A DNA stretch of 64,000 bases, from positions 11,438,501-11,502,500 of the forward strand of contig OY821770.1 of the NCBI GenBank assembly GCA_963682175.1, given 5' to 3'. The translations under genes and the position numbers were made by a program. Origin of the DNA: Triglochin maritima (Eukaryota > Streptophyta > Magnoliopsida > Alismatales > Juncaginaceae). Position 1 is the first letter of the stretch. Each line of letters opens with the position of its first letter. Below are positions 56,079-64,000 of the stretch, piece by piece. The notes below the pieces were generated by a model. That model saw nothing but the letters and a program-made list of their open reading frames with translations. It made no database searches and was not told the DNA's origin.

Positions 56079-57829
56079 GGTTGTGTTAGAATTATGTAGG
56101 TTAAAATAATTCTATTGATTTAATTAAAGTACTTATCCTTTACATGGGTTACCGTGTAGTTATGGATGGTGATTATTTGATGGAGAAAAATGTTTATTAA
56201 AATTTTTATAAATAAGAGGATGGTCTTAAAGGTTGTCTAAGTATTATTTTTCACACTATTTACTTCCAAACTAGAGAGTTCTTTTGTTCCATCGTTTTGA
56301 CTTGGGAAAATTGTTGAAGATCACTTCCTTAAGATTTCGCTTCCGCTTTGTGTTCTTCAAGATGTCTTTGACATCTAGTTGTAAGTATTTCTTTTATGTT
56401 ATTTTATACAGATTTTAATAGGATATCTTGGTTATTTGATTATGTTCTTGATGTATTTAGAACTTACTTACGTCTAACATTTGGTATCAAGAGCCAAACT
56501 AATTTTGTATAAAATACATGATTTTTTTCTTCTGATTTGATGTTGCATCCAAATTTGTATTCGATCTCGTCTGTTTTCAGATTCTGATCATGTTCAATGC
56601 AGCATGTTTATTCGTATAAAATAAATACATAATCATTCGGTGGCGATTATTATACGATTTGTCACATATGTTGTATATTAATTTCCTGCATACTATATGG
56701 CCATCTGAGTGATTTTTACTTTGCGAATATATCAGGCTTTCAAGTTACAACTGTTGGTTTTTTTTGTCATCATCTTTTATTCAGTAATATGTTTTGTAAA
56801 TGATTTGATGTCAGTATAAAAAATAAAAAATCGTTGAAAGAATTATGTTGAATTTAAAGAAACATGGAACATTCAATCTTGTAACTTGCAACAACAAAAA
56901 AACTTGTAATATTTGCATTTTCTTTACTTCCTGATATTGCAAATATGGATTATGTAATAATAATGAGAAGATGACCTATTCCAGTAAACATGGTGTTAAT
57001 GTTGTGATCACGTGATTTTTTTTTTGCCAGAACGTGTAGAACATGATGTGGTACGTGATTCAGTTCTGCTCATGTGTAGAGAACATGCTCTCTTTTTTCC
57101 CACCGGATATTTCATTGTTTGAATATTTTTTAATTCTCTTATGGCATTACATTAAAAAAATCTTAAATTATGATATTTTGTTTTGATCTTATTATGTTTA
57201 AGTAATTTAAGAAAAATTCAATTTTATGATGTTATGATATTCATGCTTATGTAATCTTAAATTTTTATATAAATATTATGAAAAATGTAAAATTAAGATT
57301 TTCACGTAAAATAATTGACCCAACGGAAAATTATTGTATATATTTGGGTTATGAAAAATTATTAACCATATTATGATATATTTAACGATAGTTATCGTCA
57401 ATTTTACCAACTTTAATTGTCGATTTTCTTTGTTAAATAAAATTTTGTGATGGTTATCTTGTGATGTTAAATCACAAATTTTTTTGTTTGATGAATCATG
57501 AACAAAATTTTACCAACTTTAATTATTGACATGATTTATTATATAAATTCTCTTATGACTAATGATTTTGTAAATCAATTTATTTTTTGCCCAACGGTGA
57601 TGTAAATTGATTTATAAATGTATATTAATGTGCATGTTATTAATCATACCAACATAGATTAATAATTATGCAAAACGGTTATGAATTAACTGAAATAATT
57701 TTGAGTATTTAATGTTTATTTCAGTTCATTAACTGTTAGATTACAGTTAATTAATGTTATTATGTCATTGTTTCTCGTGTGGTTTATGTAGTTAATGAAA
57801 GTAAATATTATATTTATTTTGAAAATTAT

Positions 57830-60800
57830 GCAGCATTGAATACATCGCATATTACATCTCAATTATCTGGAATTGAACCCCTTAATGGAACAAATTTTCT
57901 TACATGGAAGGAGCATAGAAATATGTTTAGGTGTTTTGGAACTCGATCATGCCTTTCGTGTGGATGCTCTCACACCTCCTATGGCCACTAGTTCCAACGA
58001 ACTAAAGGTGAATTATGAAAAGTGGGAGCGTTCTAATCGCATGTCACTAATGATTAGATAGTGCTAATAAGACATTTAATGCAAAAGAGTATTTGACTTC
58101 TATTGAAGAGCAATTTAAGGGAACTTCTAAGGCTAATGCAAGTGCCATTATAATGAAAATGCTCACAACCAAGTATAATAACACTAGCGGTATATGTGAA
58201 CATATCATAATGATGAGCGATATGACCACAAAACTGGAAGGCATGGATATGACAATTTCTGAAGGTTTTCTTGTTCATTTATTCTTTCTCTGCCTGCACA
58301 TTTTGGTCCTTTCAATATCAATTATAATACGCAGAAAGAGAAATGGAAATGAGCGAATTAATTGTCATGTGTGTTGAAGAAGAAGAAATGCTTAAAACTG
58401 AAAAGCCTGACTTTGCACACTTTGCCTTTAATGGTCCATGAAAGAGAAAATTTAAAGATAATGGTAAAGGGAAAAAGAAAATGAAGACCGTTGTTGCTAA
58501 TGACAAAACAAGTACATCTGGTACAAAACCTGTTTTTACTCCGAAATGTCATTTTTGTAAGAATCCTGGGCATGTAAGGAGTGTGATGACTTTAAAGCAT
58601 GACTCGCTAAGAATGGTAATGAAGTTAACTTTATGATTTATGAATCATTTTTAGTTGATGTTCCTTCATATACATGGTGGGTTGACACTGGTGCAACTGT
58701 GCACATTATGAACTCATTGCAGGAATTCCATTTTGTGACCAAACGCCCAAAGGGAGGAAGAAAACTTAAAGTCGCCAACGGGCAAGAGACTGAAGTTGAG
58801 GATGTTGGAACCATTCGTTTAGTATTAAAAAATAGTTTTGTCCTCTATTTATATGATGTAGTTCATATTCCCTCTGTCGTTCGAAATCTAATTTCTGTAT
58901 CTAAACTTGACCTTTGTGGTTACTCATGTCATATTGGAAATGTGATGCTTAAACTTTGTTATAACTCTTGTTTTGTTGGATCTGAAATTTTAGAAAGTGA
59001 CCTCTACAAACTGCATCTGAATTATTCGTCGACCAAGTTTTTATTGTCTATGAATGTGAATAGTGTTGATAATCAACAATGTGGAATCAAAATAAATCGT
59101 GATTAGTGGAAATTCATCAAAATTATGGCACTATCGTTTATGTCATATTTCTCGAGACAGAATGCAACGTCTCGTTAAAGATGAAATTCTTCCTACATTA
59201 CTTTTCTGATTTTGATGATTGCGTTGAATGTATTAAAAGAAAATATGTTAAAGGAACTAAGAGAGGGGCTACTCGAAGTGGGGGACTATTGAAAATTATC
59301 CACGGATATATGTGGACCTTTCGCTACTTCGAGTCTTAACGGGCACAAATCATTTATTACGTTCATTGATGATTATACTCGTTATGGTTATGTATACCCT
59401 ATTCATGAAAAACCCGAATCACTAGAAAATTTTAAAATTTTTAAGGCAGAAGTTGAAAATCAATTGAACTATAAAATTAAAATAGTGAGGTCAGATCGAG
59501 TAGGTGAGTATTATGGTAGACACACCGACTCGGGACAAAATCCATGTCCTTTTGCTTTGTTTATTCAAGATAATGATATCGTTCATCAGTTTTCAATGTC
59601 GGGGGATCCCCAGCAAAATTGTGTAGCTGAGAGACGAAATCGTACACTTATGGATATGGTACGAAGTATGAAATGCAACATTGACTTACCTGATTATTTG
59701 TGGATGGAAGCATTAAAGACAGACACACATATTATAAATAGGGTTCCTAGTAAATCTGTCTCGAAAACACCTTATGAATTGTGAACAGGTCGGAAATCCA
59801 ATTTGGGATATTTACATGTTTGGGGTTGTCATGCTGAAGAATATTGGACATAAGTAAGTTCTAAATACATCAAGAACATAATCAAATAACCAGATCTTCT
59901 ACTAAATTTTGTATAAATAACATAAAAGAAATACTTACAACTAGATGTCAAAGACATCTTGAAGAACGCAAACGGAAGCGAAATCTTGAGGAAGTGGTCT
60001 TCAACGGGTTTTTTCAAACCAAAACGATGGAACAAAAGACCCTCTAGTTCGGGAGTAATTAGTGTGAAAAATAATGTTTGGGCAACCTTTGTGACCATGC
60101 TCTTATTTATAGAGTTTTTAATGTGCGGTTTTCTCCATCAAATAACCAAGGTCCATAACTACACATTAACCCATGTAATGAATAAGTGTTTTAATTAAAT
60201 TAATGGAATTATTTCAGGTCACATAATTCTAACATTCTCCCACTTGGCCGTAACATCAATTTTCATTAATTCCATTTAGAAAACACATACAAAATTGGCC
60301 AACATATACTTCATTCAGTGAGACTAACCAAGCCAAACCAAAGCAATGTAGTCAAATAATTAACGTCATCATTTGACCCCATCAATTATGGTATTTGGTC
60401 ATCTTTCCAAATTCAGTCAGCATAAGTCATTAGGTTCATAAATTTGTTTGCTTAAATAATAAGATTGTGCACAAGAAATAATAAGCAAACTTTTATAAAT
60501 CAAAGTCAAAGCTAAAATCTTCAATCCACAAATTAAGAAGCTTGACCCTAAAACCATTAGTTGTTATCTCATCGGTTATCCAGAGAGATCCAAATGTTTT
60601 TGTTTTTATTGTCCATCTCATACCACTAAAATTGTTTAAACGAGACATGTTGTATTTTTAGAAAATGACAAGAATAGTGGGAGTAGTGAAATTAGAAAAG
60701 TAAATCTCGAGGAAAACCAGACTTATGTTCCAAAGCCGATCATCCGAGAGGTTTCACCTTCTAAACCTCCTTTGGATGATGTAAGCACAACTAATCCACT

Positions 60801-61503
60801 ACTTAATGAACAACCCCACACTAATGAAGCTCTTGAACTTCCCGAAGAACCCTTACGTAGGTCGCAGAGGAAGCGAAAATCTGTTATTTCTAATGACTAT
60901 ATTGTATACCTAACCGAAGGATGCGATATTGGCAATGTAGGCAATGGAGAGGATCCTACCTCATTTAGTGAGGCCGTTATGAGTGATAAATCATCTCAAT
61001 GGCTTAGAAGGCGTGGAAGAAGAGATGAAATCTATGGAAACTAATGAAATTTGGGATCTTGTTGATTTACCCAATGAAGTTAAGCCAATAGGCTGTAAAT
61101 GTGTTTATAAGACCAAGACAAACTCCAAAGGTAACATCGAAAGATTTAAGGCCCGACTTGTCGCTAAAGTCTTTACACAAAGGGAAGACATCCATTTTGA
61201 TAATATATTTTCTCCAGTCTCAAAGAAAGACTCACTCAGAATTGTTTTAGCCTTAGTAGCTCATTATGATCTAGAGTTACATCAGATGGACGTAAAAACT
61301 ACATTCCTTAATGGTGACTTGCAAGATGAACTCTTTATGACACAACCAGAAGGTTTTGTCGTAAAAGGCAATGAACATATGGGATGTCGATTAAAGAAAT
61401 CCATATATAGCTTAAAACAAACATCTAGACAATGATATCTTAAGTTCGATGAGGTGATATCTAACTTTGGATTTAAAGAAAATGTGATAGATCAATGCAT
61501 ATA
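57830..61503 (+). pseudogene. Copia gag-pol relic
   Basis: Fragments in several frames: gag (LSGIEPLNGTNFLTWKEH near 57870; HFCKNPGHVRS knuckle near 58555, last Cys unclear), protease (WWVDTGATVHIMNS, 58675), integrase (FIDDYTRYGYVYPIHEKPES near 59380, VAERRNRTLMDMV near 59630), then after a 0.67-kb insertion KIFNPQIKKLDPKTISCYLIGY (60513) and RT (SMETNEIWDLVDLP, FKARLVAKVFTQREDIHFDN, YDLELHQMDVKTTFLNG). The sequence runs only to about 61503: the RT catalytic YVDD region and RNase H are deleted before the 3' end. Stops and frame changes occur throughout. Confidence 0.9.
59842..60508 (-). mobile_element. Inverted LTR fragment of the same Copia family, nested
   Basis: Bases 59842-60234 are a reverse-complement LTR of this family (ending ATAATTCTAACA). 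They are followed by TTCTCCCACTTGG and the reversed 3' internal sequence matching 61500-61602. It splits the coding sequence between GCHAE (59838) and KIFNPQ (60513). Only one LTR is present, so it is a truncated insertion or a rearrangement product. Confidence 0.85.
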
Positions 61504-62003
61504 TCTTGGTTATTCTCACTGAATGAAGTATATGTTGACCAATTTTGTATGTGTTTTCTAAATAGAATTAATGAAAATTAATGTTACGATCAAGTGGGAG
61601 AATGTTAGAATTATGTGGTATGAAATAATTCCATTAATTTAAATAAAACACTTATTCATTACATGGGTTAATGAGTAGTTATGGATGATGGTTATTTGAT
61701 GGAGAAAACCGCACATTAAAAACTCTATAAATAAGAGCATGGTCCCAAAGGTTGCCCAAACATTACTTTTCACACTAATTACTCTCAAACTAAAGGGTTC
61801 TTTTGTTCCATCCTTTTGGCTTGGGGAAACCGTCGAAGACCAATTCCTCAAGATTTCGCTTCCGTTTTGCGTTCTTCAAGATGTCTTTGACATCTAGTTG
61901 TAAGTATTTCTTTTATGTTATTTTATACAGAATTTAGTAGAAGATCTTGATTATTTGATTATGTTGGTGATGTATTTAGAACTTACTTATGTCTAACAGG
62001 TTG

Positions 62004-62449
62004 TACTCAGATGGTTTTTTCACTCTAATCTGGAGAAAGATAAATTCAGATTTAAAGAAAAAATAATTAGAAATCAGATGAGTTCTTACTACACAGACCA
62101 CAGTGCAGTTAAAACTTGATTTGAAACAAGAACCGTGATAGACGGACGCGCGCGTCACGGACGCGCCTTACGTGGATCTGTACAGCTCAGATATTTTTCT
62201 TTGAGTCAGCGTCCAGTCAGCGAAATTTCTCTTCGCGCGTTTTGGTCTTTTTAAAAAACGCCGGTTCTTTAAGTTGAACGATTCATTTCCCAATACACAG
62301 ATAAGACAGTGTGCAGACCCTAGGACATCGTGCAGTCTCATTATTCGTGCAGAGCCCACACTTATCATAATAAAATATTTGTTTTTAAGTTTTACGTTGG
62401 ATCAACCTAATTTGTCTAGCTTACTTTATGTGTATGTGCAGTTTACATT
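62004..62449. other. Intergenic DNA between Copia and minisatellite
   Basis: Nothing recognisable apart from a short GC-rich patch, GACGGACGCGCGCGTCACGG, at 62141-62160. Confidence 0.5.
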
Positions 62450-63500
62450 ATGTGTTTGTCCTGTTTACGTTATGTGTCTGTCCGGAATAAGTGTATTTGC
62501 AGTCCGGAATAAGTGTATTTGTTGTCCGGAATAAGTGTATTTGTTGTCCGGTTTAAGAATAAAGTGTGTCCAGAAACAGAACATAAAGTTTGTCCGGAAT
62601 AAGTTGATTTGTTGTCCGGAATAAGTGTATTTGCTGTCCGGAATAAGTGTATTTGCAGTCCGGAATAAGTGTAGTCGTCCAGAATAACAATAAAGTGTGT
62701 CCAGAAACGGAACAGAAAGTTTGTACGGAATAAGTGTATTTGCTGTCCGGAATAAGTGTATTTGTTGTCCGGACTAAGTGTATTTGTTGTCCGGTTTAAG
62801 AATAAAGTGTGTCCAGAAACGGAACATAAAGTTTGTCCGGAATAAGTTGATTTGTTGTCCGGAATAAGTGTATTTGCTGTCCGGAATAAGTGTATTTGCA
62901 GTCCGGAATAAGTGTAGTTGTCCAGAATAAGAAGAAAGTGTGTCCAGAAACGGAACAGAAAGCTTGTCCGGAATAAGTGTATTTGTTGTCCGGAATAAGT
63001 GTATTTGTTGTCCGGTTTAAGAATAAAGTGTGTCCAGAAACGGAACATAAAGTTTGTCCTGAATAAGTTGATTTGTTGTCCGGAATAAGTGTATTGGCTG
63101 TCCGGAATAAGTGTATTTGCAGTCCGGAATAAGTGTAGTTGTCCAGAATAAGAAGAAAGTGTGTCCAGAAACGGAATAGAAAGTTTGTCCGGAATAAGTG
63201 TATTTGCTGTCCGGAATAAGTGTATTTGTTGTCCGGAATAAGTGTATTTGTTGTCCGGTTTAAGAATAAAGTTTGTCCAGAAACGGAACATAAAGTTTTT
63301 CCAGAATAAGTGTATTTGCTGTTCGGAATAAGTGTATTTGTCGTCCGGTTTAAGAATAAAGTGTGTCTAGAAACGGAACATAAAGTTTGTCCGGAATAAG
63401 TGGATTTGCTGTCCGGAATAAGTGTATTTGCTGTCCGGAATCGGAATAAGTGTATTTACAGTCCGGAATAAGTGTATTTGCAGTCCGGAATAATATATGG
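62450..63500. repeat. 22-bp minisatellite with higher-order structure, right array
   Basis: Tandem GTCCGGAATAAGTGTATTTG-CT/TT/CA units, plus longer blocks containing AATAAAGTGTGTCCAGAAACGG at about 62556, 62688, 62802, 62932, 63027, 63151, 63265 and 63354. Two block types (ending ACATAAAG or ACAGAAAG) alternate, giving a higher-order period of about 225-246 bp. It is the same family as 1-430 and 1888-2605 but in the opposite orientation. Confidence 0.95.
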
Positions 63501-64000
63501 CTTCATTATTGTCGGAATAAACGAATCAATATATGGAATGCAATAATATGATGTCAAAACAAAAAAACGTCCGCAAAGCGCGCTCCCTCTGTCCGCTCGC
63601 TTTGCGGGGGGGGGGGGGGGGGGGGGGGGGAACTCACGTCCCCCGCAGGGGCTGCCGCCCCCTGCCACCCCCGCACAAACTCAACAAACCTCCCACTGTA
63701 TATTTTACCCCAACAATGTAGCAAAGATGTTGTGGTCGAAGTCTTCACCACCGGATCGTCACAATCACGATGCTAACGCTGACAAGAACATCGGGAAGTC
63801 TTCGCACCGTCCCATTCACGCTGCTTACGCTGTGAAGAATCCTGGGAGTCGGCATCAGACGCTTCTTCGACCTAATATCTTGCTCGAAATGGTGATTTAT
63901 TCTGTAGAGAAAGAATGAAGAAGAAAGAAAGAGTGTCATCATATTTGTATTTGGGTGGAGAGAGAGAACGTGCTGAGTTGAAACGCATTTAATGTGATTT
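63501..64000. other. Poly-G tract and unassigned sequence at window end
   Basis: A run of 25 G at 63606-63630 leads into a GC-rich patch (CCCCCGCAGGGG, CTGCCGCCCCCTGCC). Bases 63727-63942 hold short open stretches with no family motif. The last bases (ACGCATTTAATGTGATT, 63982-63998) also occur at 3653-3669, upstream of the FRS start. Confidence 0.4.

Larger units (their letters stand above)
56084..61998 (+). mobile_element. Ty1/Copia element, old and nested (5.9 kb)
   Basis: LTRs of 396 bp each (56084-56479 and 61603-61998), TGTTAGAATTATG..GTCTAACA, flanked by GGTTG duplications (56079-56083, 61999-62003). TATAAATA lies at 56207. The primer-binding site TGGTATCAAGAGC (56481-56493) follows the 5' LTR, and AAGTGGGAGAA precedes the 3' LTR. 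Roughly one LTR position in ten differs, so it is far older than the Gypsy element. The domain order protease-integrase-RT is the Copia order. Confidence 0.95.

Noticed and set aside
62470..63291. 273-codon minus-strand ORF
   Set aside because: It lies wholly in the 22-bp minisatellite; it is open only because the unit has no stop in any of three frames. No domain and no gene-like ends.
62450..63500. CRISPR-like direct repeats
   Set aside because: Units are contiguous with no unique spacers, and the setting is a plant genome.

Overview
The window looks like plant nuclear DNA, most likely from a eudicot, although the species cannot be fixed from the sequence. The reasons are an interrupted ABCC-type transporter gene with AT-rich GT-AG introns, a FAR1/FHY3-related (FRS) gene relic, and a dense nest of typical plant transposons (Ty3/Gypsy chromovirus, Ty1/Copia, CACTA, LINE and fold-back elements). 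No rRNA, tRNA, CRISPR or prokaryotic feature was seen.

Layout. 1-3.5 kb: a broken FRS gene on the minus strand; a 22-bp minisatellite lies downstream of it and also fills one of its predicted introns. 3.8-11.4 kb: a repeated host segment (copies A and B) broken up by a solo Gypsy LTR, a truncated Gypsy pol+LTR and a truncated minus-strand LTR. 11.4-14.7 kb: gene-poor DNA with a cluster of AAAACGACA hairpins and a diverged third copy (C) of the host segment. 14.7-23.6 kb: a complete, young but dead Gypsy chromovirus with 2.1-kb LTRs and a TTAAG target duplication. 24.8-29.3 kb: a small hAT-like element, then a CACTA element carrying an Ulp1-type protease relic. 30.5-39.7 kb: two more solo LTRs of the same Gypsy superfamily (TSDs ACAAG and ACATA), GC-rich palindromes, a 1.75-kb fold-back element and a Copia LTR remnant. 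40.4-43.1 kb: a fold-back MITE and a short solo LTR. 44.7-55.1 kb: the one apparently intact gene, an ABCC5/MRP5-like ABC transporter of 11 exons, with a 2.6-kb LINE in intron 5. 56.1-62.0 kb: an old Copia element containing an inverted fragment of its own family. 62.4-63.5 kb: a second large 22-bp minisatellite in the opposite orientation.

How the parts relate. Only ABCC5 is likely to make a working protein; its family members (Arabidopsis ABCC5/MRP5, maize lpa1) move inositol hexakisphosphate into the vacuole. The most unusual signal is in the Gypsy LTR family. Each long LTR carries pairs of the 10-bp palindrome CGGTCGACCG, spaced about 20-22 bp centre to centre, inside what looks like a conserved intron within the LTR (donor GGTATG.., acceptor TTTCAG), with a conserved stem-loop just before the acceptor. 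Flanking bases of the palindrome pairs appear to covary between diverged copies, as expected if each pair folds as an RNA hairpin. The second unusual signal is the 22-bp TCCGGACA-type minisatellite, found at three places including the FRS intron. All coordinates, counts and splice calls were made by eye.
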